From positions 124,001 to 188,000 of the forward strand of contig CALSQD010000001.1 of the NCBI GenBank assembly GCA_943788405.1: a stretch of DNA of 64,000 bases. Reading direction: 5' to 3'. The translations under genes and the position numbers were made by a program. A model generated the notes under the pieces. That model saw nothing but the letters and a program-made list of their open reading frames with translations. It was not told the origin of the DNA and did not search any database. Below, one piece after another: positions 38,582 to 46,700 of the stretch. Position 1 is the first letter of the stretch. Every line of letters starts with the position of its first letter. This DNA comes from an uncultured Flavobacteriales bacterium. Lineage in GTDB: Bacteria; Bacteroidota; Bacteroidia; Flavobacteriales; BACL11.

Positions 38582-39663
38582 TATCTTACAATTGTTAATG
38601 CCCCCTTAAATACTGTGTCCTCATTTTCTAAATCAATTATATAATAGTAAGTATCTGAAGGAAGTGTTCTCCCATCTTGATCCTTACCTGAAAAAGCATG
38701 CTCTTCTGCATTGATATAATTTCTTCTTCTGTACACCTGCCTTCCTGTTCTATCATACACGCTTACTAGTGCTTTAGGGTATAAATGAATATTATCAATT
38801 TCCCAAAACTCATGTATATCATCATCATTAGGAGAAAACACTTTATATACTGTAATGCAAATAGCTGGGTTTGATTTCACTTCAATAGTATCTCTAGTAA
38901 CGCAACCCATATCATCAGTAATTTTCACTTGATATTCTCCTGGGAACAAACCTTCTAAAACTGAAAAAGAATCATGTTCAATTGTAATAGAACTATCTAA
39001 TGCCCATTGAAATTTGAATGGAGCAGTTCCTTCAGCAACAAAAACTCTTGCCTCACCACTGTTATCATCCTTACAAATAACACTTACTGATGACATGAAT
39101 GTATTCATACCTTTAACTGCACTAACAATAAGGTCAACAGTCATAGTACAACTATTTTTATCTGTAATATATAACTCATACGGAAGAATACTTGGCGCTA
39201 AACTATCAGTATGCCTTGCTGTATCACCAGTACTCCATAAAGTTGTGTAAGGTGGCGTACCTCCCCAAATTGTAGTTACTACATCTGCTGAATCTTCTTC
39301 ATTACACATAGTTGACAGTTCAAAACTTGCATCAATAGGAAGCGTTTGTTCAATTGCGATAGTATCAACTGTATAACAAAGCACAGTTGTACTTGTATCT
39401 CCAGGAACTAAATTAGCCATAATATGTAAAACATAATTACCGGCATATAAATTACTAATATTAACTGATGTAGAAGTAAAACCACCTACCCCTGTCCACC
39501 AGAATGTCGCATTAGGATTTAACAAGGTTATATCAACAGCTCCTGTATCGTCTCCATAACAATTAATATGAGAATAGTTATTAATATTATAATCGCATTG
39601 TGCTTTTAATGTAAAAGAAAGTAAAAGGATAGCAATTACTAGAAGTTGTTTAATTTTTTGCAT
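38581..39663 (-). CDS. T9SS type B sorting-domain protein (SprB-repeat-like)
   Basis: From ATG at 39663 (MQKIKQLLVIAILLLSF, a signal peptide) about 360 residues. Two or three SprB/PKD-like segments follow (NCYGDDTGAVDITLL, CKDDNSGEARVFVAEGTAPF). The C-terminal gliding motility-associated domain is clear: VFSPNDDDIHEFWEI, YDRTGRQVY, LPSDTYYYIIDL, GALTIVR. The open frame continues upstream through the tRNA-Cys gene, so starts beyond 39663 are rejected. Its likely exporter or anchor partner, PorP/SprF, overlaps its stop codon. Confidence 0.9.
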   Translation of the reverse strand: MQKIKQLLVIAILLLSFTLKAQCDYNINNYSHINCYGDDTGAVDITLLNPNATFWWTGVGGFTSTSVNISNLYAGNYVLHIMANLVPGDTSTTVLCYTVDTIAIEQTLPIDASFELSTMCNEEDSADVVTTIWGGTPPYTTLWSTGDTARHTDSLAPSILPYELYITDKNSCTMTVDLIVSAVKGMNTFMSSVSVICKDDNSGEARVFVAEGTAPFKFQWALDSSITIEHDSFSVLEGLFPGEYQVKITDDMGCVTRDTIEVKSNPAICITVYKVFSPNDDDIHEFWEIDNIHLYPKALVSVYDRTGRQVYRRRNYINAEEHAFSGKDQDGRTLPSDTYYYIIDLENEDTVFKGALTIVR

Positions 39664-39690
39664 GCTTAAATTTAAGATGGACAAATATAA

Positions 39691-39725
39691 AAAAAAATGC
39701 TTGTTATTTCTAACAAGCATTTTTC
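39691..39725 (-). terminator. Terminator after tRNA-Cys
   Basis: AAAATGCTTGTTA-(GAAA)-TAACAAGCATTTT is a long perfect stem with a T-run on the minus strand, immediately after the tRNA. It insulates the type B gene from upstream transcription. Confidence 0.9.
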
Positions 39726-39727
39726 GG

Positions 39728-39798
39728 AGGTGTCGAGCAGATTCGAACTGCTGTAGATGGTGTTGCAGACCACTGCCTAGCCACTCGGCCACGACACC
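39728..39798 (-). tRNA. tRNA-Cys (GCA)
   Basis: Acceptor GGTGTCG/CGACACC, anticodon loop CTGCAAC (anticodon GCA), T arm GCAGTTCGAATCTGC and the cysteine discriminator T. CCA is not encoded. Confidence 0.95.
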
Positions 39799-39853
39799 CT
39801 TTCGAGTGGTGCAAATTTAATTATTTAAACTAAAACACCCCCTTTAAACTAAT

Positions 39854-40417
39854 TTATTTTCCGTTAAAATCGGACATGGTACGCCCTATGCCCATTGTAG
39901 TAAAACCTTGAATCATTTTTACTGCCAAATCCGTGCGATCCTCCATAGTTTCATAGTCCTCATCCAAGAAATTACCAAGTACATATTCGGCTTGTTTGCC
40001 TCTTGGGAAATCGTTACCGACACCAAAACGCAACCTAGGATATGCAGCAGTTGATAGTTGAGCTTGAATATCCTTTAGGCCATTATGCCCCCCATCAGAA
40101 CCTTTTTTACGCATACGAACAATGCCAAAAGGCAATGAAATATCATCAGTAATTACTAAAATATTCTCTACATCAATTTTAGCTTGTTGCATCCAATACT
40201 TTACTGCTTTACCGGAAAGGTTCATAAAAGTATTTGGTTTAATTAACACCAATTTACGCCCTTTGAATTTTACTTCAGCAACATCAGCTAACCTTTCAGT
40301 AGAAAAAGAAATGTTGGATAAGCCTGCAAGCTTATCCAACACTTTAAATCCTATATTGTGCCGAGTATTTTCATACTCAGCACCAGGGTTACCTAATCCA
40401 ATGATTAAGTACTTCAT
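39854..40417 (-). CDS. pth: Peptidyl-tRNA hydrolase
   Basis: A 187-residue Pth. The N-terminal motif GLGNPGAEYENTRHNIGF includes the catalytic His and substrate-binding Asn; KPNTFMNLSGKAV and DDISLPFGIVRMRKKGSDGGHNGL complete the active site. It recycles peptidyl-tRNA dropped from ribosomes. It follows rplY by three bases, a widely conserved prs-rplY-pth order. Confidence 0.97.
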   Translation of the reverse strand: MKYLIIGLGNPGAEYENTRHNIGFKVLDKLAGLSNISFSTERLADVAEVKFKGRKLVLIKPNTFMNLSGKAVKYWMQQAKIDVENILVITDDISLPFGIVRMRKKGSDGGHNGLKDIQAQLSTAAYPRLRFGVGNDFPRGKQAEYVLGNFLDEDYETMEDRTDLAVKMIQGFTTMGIGRTMSDFNGK

Positions 40418-40420
40418 GAA

Positions 40421-41062
40421 TTACTCAGCAGCTGGAGCTTCAGCACCTTCAGCAGGAGCATCTCCTCCTTCAGCACCTTCTTCTCCTTCAATTTCTTCCT
40501 CTTCCACCTCCTCAATAGCAGTTCTAGCAGTTTTAACACCAACAACAACTGAGTTCCCTGGAGCTAAGAATTCACATCCATCTATTTCAATATCTTTAAT
40601 ATAGATAAACATACCGATTTTTAAATGCTCAATGTTTAAAGTAATTGCGTCTGGTAATCTTGCAGCCAAACCTTTAGTAATAATTTTTGGTCTTCTGAAC
40701 ATTAAGTTACCACCATTTTTAACTCCTGGAGCTGCACCTTCTAAAATAACTGGAAGTGTAATAGTGATTGGCTTACCTTCAATAACTTCTAAGAAATCAA
40801 TGTGTAAAATTTTGTCCGTTACTGGGTGAAACTGAATATCCTGCAAAATAGCTCTTACTTTGCTACCATCAATATTAAGTTCCGCAATAAAAGTATCTGG
40901 AGTGTACACGAGTTTTCTAAAGTCATTTTCATGAGCATAGAAAGTCACTTGCTTTTCTCCCCCGTAAAGTACACATGGTACATTACCCTGATTTCTTAAC
41001 GCACGAGTGTTAGATTTTCCAACATTCTGTCTTTCTTTTACGCTAATTGCTAGTGTTTTCAT
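40421..41062 (-). CDS. rplY: 50S ribosomal protein L25/general stress protein Ctc
   Basis: A 213-residue long-form L25 (CTC family): N-terminal 5S rRNA-binding domain (ALRNQGNVPCVLYGGEK) plus the C-terminal TL5 domain (GVKNGGNLMFRRPKI). A highly acidic tail (EEVEEEEIEGEEG...) is rich in Ala and Pro, a feature common in Bacteroidota. It sits between prs and pth. Confidence 0.95.
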   Translation of the reverse strand: MKTLAISVKERQNVGKSNTRALRNQGNVPCVLYGGEKQVTFYAHENDFRKLVYTPDTFIAELNIDGSKVRAILQDIQFHPVTDKILHIDFLEVIEGKPITITLPVILEGAAPGVKNGGNLMFRRPKIITKGLAARLPDAITLNIEHLKIGMFIYIKDIEIDGCEFLAPGNSVVVGVKTARTAIEEVEEEEIEGEEGAEGGDAPAEGAEAPAAE

Positions 41063-41092
41063 TATTTATTTAAATTTAGTTAATAATCTTTA

Positions 41093-42031
41093 TTATTTGT
41101 TGCTTTCCCATTTATCAGAGATTGACTCATTATTAACAACCGAATTGATTGTTTGAGCAAAGAAATCAGCAACAGAAATTTCTCTTACTTTACTACTATT
41201 ATGTGTTTTAGGAATAGTATTTGTAATTACTAATTCCGCAATAGATGAACTATCTAACCTTTCGTAAGCCGTGCCTGATAAGATACCATGTGTACAATAA
41301 GCACGAACACTTGTTGCTCCATTTTCCATCATTAAATCAGCCGCTTTAGTAAGTGTACCAGCAGTATCCACCATGTCATCAATAATAACAACATCCTTTC
41401 CTTCTACATTTCCAAGCACTTGCATCTCACCAATTACATTTGCCTCTTTACGCTCTTTATAACAGATAACAACTCCTGATTTTAAGATTTTAGCGTAAGC
41501 ATTTGCTCTTTTACTTCCTCCCATATCAGGAGAAGCAATTACTAAATTATCAAGATTTAAGCTTTTAATATCCTTTACAAAAAGTTCAGAAGCATATAAA
41601 TGATCCACAGGAACCTCAAAGAAACCTTGAATTTGATCCGCATGTAAATCAATCGTCATGATACGATTTACCCCTGCTGCAGAAAGCAAATTAGAAACAA
41701 GTTTAGCCCCTATCGGCACTCTTGGTTTTCCTTTTTTATCCTGACGCGCATAACCGAAATAAGGCATAACCGCAATAATATTAGCAGCAGAAGCTCTTTT
41801 GGCAGCATCAATCATTAGTAATAATTCCATTAAATTATCAGATGGAGGTGTGGTAGATTGTATTAAAAATACATCAGCACCCCTTACCGTTTCATCAAAT
41901 GAAGGTTCAAATTCACCATCAGAAAATTCAACCATTGATGACTTATTTAACTGAGCACCTAATGCATTAGCAATTTTCTCGGCTAAATGCTTAGTATTGT
42001 TTCCTGCAAAAAATTTAATTGGTCTTTCCAT
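41093..42031 (-). CDS. prs: Ribose-phosphate pyrophosphokinase
   Basis: A 312-residue PRPP synthetase. FAGNNTKHLAEKIA, FSDGEFEPSFDETVRG, the metal-binding TIDLHADQIQGFF and the PRPP loop DDMVDTAGTLTKAA are all present. It makes PRPP for nucleotide, His and Trp synthesis. First gene of prs-rplY-pth; diverges from tRNA-Leu. Confidence 0.97.
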   Translation of the reverse strand: MERPIKFFAGNNTKHLAEKIANALGAQLNKSSMVEFSDGEFEPSFDETVRGADVFLIQSTTPPSDNLMELLLMIDAAKRASAANIIAVMPYFGYARQDKKGKPRVPIGAKLVSNLLSAAGVNRIMTIDLHADQIQGFFEVPVDHLYASELFVKDIKSLNLDNLVIASPDMGGSKRANAYAKILKSGVVICYKERKEANVIGEMQVLGNVEGKDVVIIDDMVDTAGTLTKAADLMMENGATSVRAYCTHGILSGTAYERLDSSSIAELVITNTIPKTHNSSKVREISVADFFAQTINSVVNNESISDKWESNK

Positions 42032-42135
42032 TGTTATACCTTGTTAAAAAAGGGGTGCAAATATACACTTTCAGTATTAATTATGCTAAAGATTTTATTT
42101 TTTAGTTAATAGGGGTAGGAATTGCATTAAACTAT

Positions 42136-42143
42136 TATTTTTG
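42136..42143 (+). promoter_or_regulatory. TAnnTTTG (-7) element before tRNA-Leu
   Basis: TATTTTTG lies 13 bases before the tRNA 5' end, a fitting distance for the -7 element. No clear -33 TTTG is seen. Confidence 0.4.
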
Positions 42144-42156
42144 CAGCTTGAAAAAT

Positions 42157-42238
42157 GCCCAGGTGGCGGAATTGGTAGACGCGTTGGTCTCAAACACCAA
42201 TGGTGCAAACCGTGCCGGTTCGAGCCCGGCTCTGGGTA
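42157..42238 (+). tRNA. tRNA-Leu (CAA)
   Basis: A class II tRNA with acceptor GCCCAGG/TCTGGGT, anticodon stem TTGGT/ACCAA, loop CTCAAAC (anticodon CAA), a long variable arm and T arm GCCGGTTCGAGCCCGGC. CCA is not encoded in full. Confidence 0.94.
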
Positions 42239-42272
42239 CAAAAAAAGCCTTCAAGAAATTGAGGGCTTTTTT
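42239..42272. terminator. Terminator between tRNA-Leu and the HIT gene
   Basis: AAAAAAGCC-TCAAGAAATTGA-GGCTTTTTT forms a stem with T-runs in both directions, so it can end the tRNA (plus) and the HIT gene cluster (minus). Confidence 0.75.
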
Positions 42273-42277
42273 GTTAG

Positions 42278-42643
42278 CTAATAATACCCCATCCCTTCTA
42301 TACAATGGCGAACACCACCAAGTGGGTTTTTCATATCTCCTCTATATCTAGGAATAACATGACAATGAAAATGCATAACTGATTGCCCTGCATACTTACC
42401 GCAATTCATGCCAATATTATAACCATCTGGCTCATGCTTTCCATCAATTTGAAACTTACATTTATCAATCATAATTATTAAATCATTTTTCTCTTGAGGA
42501 TTTAATGAAAAATAATCAATAACTACCCTTTTAGAAATCACTAACAAATGTCCATTTGAAACAGGGAATTTGTCTTTTATAACAAAAAAATAATCTGACT
42601 CAAAAAGATAGTTATTAATTGGAATATTTTTAAATATACTCAT
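42278..42643 (-). CDS. HIT family nucleotide hydrolase
   Basis: A 121-residue HIT protein. The catalytic triad motif HFHCHVIPR (HxHxHxx) is complete, preceded by YNIGMNCGKYAGQSVMH and the N-terminal YFFVIKDKFPVSNGHLLVI. The end GGVRHCIEG matches HIT proteins that hydrolyse dinucleoside polyphosphates or AMP-lysine-type substrates. Its ATG directly follows the stop of the HNH gene, so it is part of a three-gene minus-strand cluster. Confidence 0.9.
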   Translation of the reverse strand: MSIFKNIPINNYLFESDYFFVIKDKFPVSNGHLLVISKRVVIDYFSLNPQEKNDLIIMIDKCKFQIDGKHEPDGYNIGMNCGKYAGQSVMHFHCHVIPRYRGDMKNPLGGVRHCIEGMGYY

Positions 42644-43144
42644 TTACAATTTATTTTCAGGAAACTCATTACTATTAAATTCTACCATACAATTCTCTTT
42701 CGCTAAATTCCAATGGAAATTTAAAAATCTTAATCTTTCAACTTCTGTTTTACCTGTTTGATTAATAATAGTTTCTGCAAGAGGATGTTTACTTGTGATA
42801 TAATACTCATTTCTTGTATGTAATCTTTCCATATATTTTTTTGCAGGAAATTTTGCGCTTTTCTCATGCCTATTAATTTTCTTATCAGCCAAAACTAGAT
42901 TCCATACTCCATTGATATCTGCAGGATATTTAGAAAAATAATGTGCAGATTTATTAAGATGAGGCAAGACATGATCAACATCACAATTTAAGTTATCCTT
43001 AATATTTAAATCTTTAAAGCTGTAAAAACACTTTCCTTTTTGATACCCATTTAATGCATTTCTAGCTAGAGTAATATCAACTCTTTTCATGCTGAAATCA
43101 TTGATAAAAAGCACCTGTTTATTTTTATCAAAACTTACAATCAT
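42644..43144 (-). CDS. HNH endonuclease domain protein, N-terminally short and lacking zinc cysteines
   Basis: From ATG at 43144, 166 residues: MIVSFDKNKQVLF, ALNGYQKGKCFYSF, the catalytic DVDHVLPH, INGVWNLVLA and a C-terminal HPLAETIINQTG. An ATG at 43225 would overlap the upstream gene by 67 bases. Family members I recall are near 300 residues, with an N-terminal domain absent here and CxxC pairs at KCFYC and ACxxC. Here these read KCFYS and ADKKI. It may be a decaying or specialised form. Target unknown. Confidence 0.68.
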   Translation of the reverse strand: MIVSFDKNKQVLFINDFSMKRVDITLARNALNGYQKGKCFYSFKDLNIKDNLNCDVDHVLPHLNKSAHYFSKYPADINGVWNLVLADKKINRHEKSAKFPAKKYMERLHTRNEYYITSKHPLAETIINQTGKTEVERLRFLNFHWNLAKENCMVEFNSNEFPENKL

Positions 43145-43158
43145 ATTAGGGTTGAGAT

Positions 43159-43740
43159 TCAAATTCTTTGCATTTCTCTTAATTTTGCAAAACTTTCTCG
43201 CTTGGCAACTGAAGTTGTTCTCCAACCCAATTTCTCAGTTTCATATTCCTGATGCACCAACAATAATTCATTATAATAATGTCTAAATTTTTGCATATCA
43301 AAAGGGGCAAGTATGGAATTTTCTCCATCAGCAATATCTTTGTCAATAATTGCACCAAACATAATTTCGGCTTCATTTATTTTATACGATATTTTTATTT
43401 TCCCATTTTTTGTGGCTTTAATAGGAATACCCCAACTTTCAAGCACCTTATTATTAAGATGATGCCTAATTTTTAAAAATTGTGCCATCCTTAAAGATGT
43501 CTCAAACAATCGTTTATGAATAGCATATCTCTTTTGGGTAAAAATTGGCGCTTTCTTTTTCGCCTTTAAATAATCTTCCGATAAAGAAAGATAATTTTCA
43601 AACTCATCAGAAAATTCTGTTGCATCTACCAAAGAAAAAGGTAAAGGTGTTGCTGAACTATCCGCATCAGCTATTGCGGTATTCAAGATTTTTAATTGTT
43701 CGGTAGTTCTTGAAAGACTACCATTTAAATTTAATTGCAT
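43159..43740 (-). CDS. Hypothetical protein
   Basis: A 193-residue soluble protein, mostly helical and rich in Lys/Glu, with no signal peptide and no family I recognise. Segments KKKAPIFTQKRYAIHKRLFE and SWGIPIKATKNGKIKISYKI suggest a nucleic-acid or ligand-binding fold but prove nothing. It is first in a cluster with the HNH and HIT genes, 14 bases upstream of the former. Confidence 0.6.
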   Translation of the reverse strand: MQLNLNGSLSRTTEQLKILNTAIADADSSATPLPFSLVDATEFSDEFENYLSLSEDYLKAKKKAPIFTQKRYAIHKRLFETSLRMAQFLKIRHHLNNKVLESWGIPIKATKNGKIKISYKINEAEIMFGAIIDKDIADGENSILAPFDMQKFRHYYNELLLVHQEYETEKLGWRTTSVAKRESFAKLREMQRI

Positions 43741-43925
43741 ATTATATGTATTAAATTAAAATCTCCTAATAATTGTAAAGTTTTCAAATGGGAGATTCAT
43801 ACATAAGAAATCCTTACATAATATAATTACAGGTAGGGGGTGTAATTTATCTGAAATGCAGGAAATGCTTTTTAGAAACCTTATAAATAGCTAATATACA
43901 GCAAGATAAGGCATGGCACTTTTTG
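43741..43925. other. Gene-free AT-rich spacer
   Basis: No gene is visible. It contains a weak hairpin (AATCTCC ... GGAGATT, about 43760-43800) and a short G-rich stretch (aggtagggggtgt, about 43831). It leads into the 21-bp repeat. Confidence 0.5.
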
Positions 43926-44093
43926 AAATAAAGTTCAAGATTGCATAAAATAAGTTCAGAAAGACATAAAATAAGTTCGGAATAGCAAAAAACAAATGCA
44001 TAAGGACATAATAGAAATACAGAATAAGAAAAAAGAAGTCCGCAAGGCCATACAAATAGTACAAGAACCCACAAAATAAGTTTGCAAGCAATC
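43926..44093. repeat. Eight degenerate 21-bp tandem units with phased A-tracts
   Basis: The sequence divides into eight consecutive units of exactly 21 bp, consensus near AAAATAAGTTCAGAAAGACAT, starting at 43926, 43947, 43968, 43989, 44010, 44031, 44052 and 44073. Every unit begins with an A-tract, and 21 bp equals two helical turns, so the tract should be intrinsically curved. It lies between the divergent unknown gene and the deaminase gene, where a promoter is expected. Unit 8 contains TAAGTTTG, a -7-like match. Confidence 0.7.
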
Positions 44094-44146
44094 TAAATAA
44101 ATAGAAAACTTCTTTTTGTATCTTGCACTTTTATTACTACAGAAAG

Positions 44147-44578
44147 ATGACCAACACAAAACAAGAAAAATACGATAGAGCCTACCTAAGAATGGCACTA
44201 GAATGGGCAAAATTAAGCCATTGCAAACGCAAACAAGTAGGAGCGTTAATCGTGAAAAATAGAATGATAATATCAGATGGATACAATGGAACGCCATCAG
44301 GATTTGAGAACTGTTGTGAAGATGAAAATGAAAAAACACACTGGTATGTGCTACATGCAGAAGCAAATGCAATACTGAAAACAGCAAGCTCCACCCATGA
44401 TTGTAGCGGAGCAACCGTATATTTAACCATGTCCCCTTGCCAAGATTGTAGTAAACTTGTGCATCAAGCAGGAATAAAACGCCTAGTTTTCCTAAACAAA
44501 TACAAGGACACATCAGGAATAGATTTCCTAAAAGAAGCAGGAGTAGAAGTAGTAGAATTTGATAAAAATAATCTGTAA
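44147..44578 (+). CDS. Deoxycytidylate (dCMP) deaminase family protein
   Basis: From ATG at 44147 (MTNTKQEKYDRAYLRMALEW) 143 residues. The zinc-dependent deaminase signature is complete: HAEANAI (His ligand and catalytic Glu, near residue 70) and SPCQDC (two Cys ligands, near 97). GYNGTPSGFENC is typical of the dCMP deaminase/ComEB group, which supplies dUMP for dTTP synthesis. The stop overlaps the next ATG by one base. Codon choice (many ATA, CTA) differs from neighbours. Confidence 0.9.
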   Translation: MTNTKQEKYDRAYLRMALEWAKLSHCKRKQVGALIVKNRMIISDGYNGTPSGFENCCEDENEKTHWYVLHAEANAILKTASSTHDCSGATVYLTMSPCQDCSKLVHQAGIKRLVFLNKYKDTSGIDFLKEAGVEVVEFDKNNL

Positions 44579-46092
44579 TGAAAAAATGGCAACCCCTAGT
44601 ATATGCCCTACTAATAAGTGGAGGAATACTCATAGGAAACATAAATAATAACCCAACAACAAGTCAAAATAACAACAAGATAAATGGGATATTAGAATTG
44701 ATAGACAATCATTATGTTGATACCTTAAATACTGCCGATTTTGAAGATAAAACTATTAATGCCATCCTAAATGAGCTAGACCCCCACTCCGCTTATATCC
44801 CTATAAAAAAGTACCAAGCAGTAGAAGAAGATATGCAAGGAAGCTTTAGCGGAATAGGTGTGCAGTTCAACATAATAGAAGATAGTATAGTAGTGGTTTC
44901 GCCAATATCAGGAGGGCCATCAGAAAAACTAGGAATACAAAGTGGCGACAGAATAGTAACAGTAGAAAAAGAAGATGTTGCCAGCACAGGAATAAAAAAT
45001 GAAGGCGTAATAAAACTACTAAGAGGAGAAAAAGGGACAACTGTAAACATTAGCATAAAAAGAAGAGGGCAACATGAACTCATGCCTTTTGCAATTGTAC
45101 GAGATGACATCCCCTTATATAGTGTAGATGCCGGAATAATGCTAGAAAAGGATATCGCCTACATAAAAATAAACCGATTTGCAGCAACTACCTACCAAGA
45201 AATGATGGAGAAAGTAATCCTTTTGCAAAACAAAGGAATGCAAAAACTAATCCTAGACTTTAGAGGAAACCCAGGAGGATACCTACATATTGCCAATCAG
45301 ATTTGTGATGAATTTTTAACAGAAGGAGAATTAATTGTATTCACAGAAGGAAGAAACAGAACTAAACAAGAAACTTTTGCTACCCAAAACGGACAATTAC
45401 AAGACCTAAAAATAATTGCACTGATAGATGAAGGATCAGCATCCGCATCAGAAATTGTAAGTGGTGCATTACAAGATAATGACAGAGGACTTGTAATAGG
45501 TAGGCGTTCGTTCGGAAAAGGATTAGTACAAGAACAAATCGCCTTAAATGATGGATCAGTAGTTAGGCTCACCACACAAAGATATTACACCCCAAGCGGT
45601 AGGTGTATACAAAAGGATTATGGGAAAAATGAAAAGGATTATTACCTAGAAAAATACAGCAGAAAAGCTGAAAATGAATATCCTGATAGCCTAAAATACA
45701 CTACCAAAAACGGAAGAACCGTATATGGTGGTGGTGGAATTACCCCAGATATAACAATAGAACGAGACAGTACCGTAAACTATTTACAGATAAATAAAAT
45801 GGTAAGCAAAGGTTGGATAAATGAGTTCTGCTTACAAGAAAGTGAACATCATAAAAAAGGGAATATCCAACACCATAATCAGATAAATACCCAAGAAATA
45901 TTTGCAAAATACAAAGCATTTGTAAAGCAAAAAGATGCTGACTTTAACCTAAAATTAGGAGCAACTGAAAAGGCCTACTTCAGCAACCTATTAAAAGCAA
46001 CTACTTGCCGAAACCTATGGGATAATGATATGTACTACAGCATCCTAAGTGCTGAAGACGAATACATACAAAAGGCAATAAGTGAATTTTAA
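44578..46092 (+). CDS. S41 family C-terminal processing peptidase
   Basis: A 504-residue protease with an N-terminal signal or anchor (WQPLVYALLISGGILIG) and a tail-specific protease N-domain. A PDZ domain follows (SFSGIGVQFNIIEDSIVVV ... GIQSGDRIVTV). The S41 core has the nucleophile Ser in GSASASEIV (near 286) and Lys in SFGKGLVQ (near 311), followed by YYTPSGRCIQ. It degrades or trims periplasmic proteins. Coupled to the deaminase by a one-base overlap, an association seen in Bacteroidota. It shares the deaminase's ATA/CTA-rich codon use. Confidence 0.92.
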   Translation: MKKWQPLVYALLISGGILIGNINNNPTTSQNNNKINGILELIDNHYVDTLNTADFEDKTINAILNELDPHSAYIPIKKYQAVEEDMQGSFSGIGVQFNIIEDSIVVVSPISGGPSEKLGIQSGDRIVTVEKEDVASTGIKNEGVIKLLRGEKGTTVNISIKRRGQHELMPFAIVRDDIPLYSVDAGIMLEKDIAYIKINRFAATTYQEMMEKVILLQNKGMQKLILDFRGNPGGYLHIANQICDEFLTEGELIVFTEGRNRTKQETFATQNGQLQDLKIIALIDEGSASASEIVSGALQDNDRGLVIGRRSFGKGLVQEQIALNDGSVVRLTTQRYYTPSGRCIQKDYGKNEKDYYLEKYSRKAENEYPDSLKYTTKNGRTVYGGGGITPDITIERDSTVNYLQINKMVSKGWINEFCLQESEHHKKGNIQHHNQINTQEIFAKYKAFVKQKDADFNLKLGATEKAYFSNLLKATTCRNLWDNDMYYSILSAEDEYIQKAISEF

Positions 46093-46158
46093 ACTCGTTT
46101 CTTTTATAGAAAAAATGTTTATCTGATTATTTGTTGAGTTGGTTATTTGAAAAAAAAA

Positions 46159-46205
46159 TGTCTTCTCGAAATGAGCAAAGCGATTGAGAGAACTCCCATA
46201 TCCTA
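46159..46205. repeat. REP-like palindromic intergenic element
   Basis: TTCTCgAAATgagcaaagcg ATTgAGAGAA can pair TTCTC/GAGAA with an inner AAT/ATT, followed by ctcccatatcc. It resembles the TCTCGAAATGAGC-type extragenic palindromes scattered in some Bacteroidota genomes. Only one copy lies in this window, so the repeat status is recalled, not shown. Confidence 0.4.
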
Positions 46206-46245
46206 ATTGACTGAAAAATATGAAAGCACTAACAACAAAACAATT

Positions 46246-46674
46246 ATGAAAAAGATATTCCTACTCTTATTTATAGTCCCTCTACTTGCTTTTTCGCAAA
46301 CAGAAACAAAACGAGAATACTATGAAAGTGGCAGGTTGCTATCCATCATAAATTATACTGATGGGGTACGCAATGGCTCCTGTAAATACTTTCATGACTA
46401 TGGAGCATGGGCAATAAAATCAGTAGTGAACTATAAAAATGGGAAGCTGATTGGTAACTCAAAAACATACAACCAACAAGGGCAAATAATAGAACAAGGG
46501 CAATATAAATACACTGAAGAAGGTGTATACAGCCGTAAAGACGGAAAATGGAATACCTACTATAATAGTGGTGAACTAAAAGTTGAAATTACTTACGAAA
46601 ATGTGAAAAGCATACAGTATATCAGCTATGAAAAAGATGGAAGCATTAGCCCAATGCCAGAAGGTGGGTGTTAA
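46246..46674 (+). CDS. Secreted MORN/YwqK-like repeat protein
   Basis: From ATG at 46246 (MKKIFLLLFIVPLLAFSQ signal peptide) 142 residues. Repeats of the YwqK/MORN_2 type follow: REYYESGRLLSIINY, GKWNTYYNSGELKVEITY, each with a GxxxxYY-SG-L pattern. Such proteins are common secreted accessory proteins in Bacteroidota; function is unclear. An upstream TTG (46207) would hide the signal peptide, so it is rejected. Confidence 0.82.
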   Translation: MKKIFLLLFIVPLLAFSQTETKREYYESGRLLSIINYTDGVRNGSCKYFHDYGAWAIKSVVNYKNGKLIGNSKTYNQQGQIIEQGQYKYTEEGVYSRKDGKWNTYYNSGELKVEITYENVKSIQYISYEKDGSISPMPEGGC

Positions 46675-46700
46675 GAAAAATTATTTTGCAGGTTTGTTAT

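Noticed and set aside
38581-39792. Longer version of the type B sorting-domain gene starting at 39792
   Set aside because: The extra N-terminus reads straight through tRNA-Cys and its terminator; the ATG at 39663 gives a proper signal peptide.
43926-44093. CRISPR or coding heptad repeat
   Set aside because: 21-bp units are contiguous without spacers, and each frame is broken by stops, so neither fits as it stands.
43956-44642. Long minus-strand frame of 228 codons opposite the deaminase gene
   Set aside because: It is hydrophobic and Cys/Leu/Phe-rich because it is antisense to an A-rich coding gene and the 21-bp repeat; no family resemblance. The plus-strand deaminase is unambiguous.
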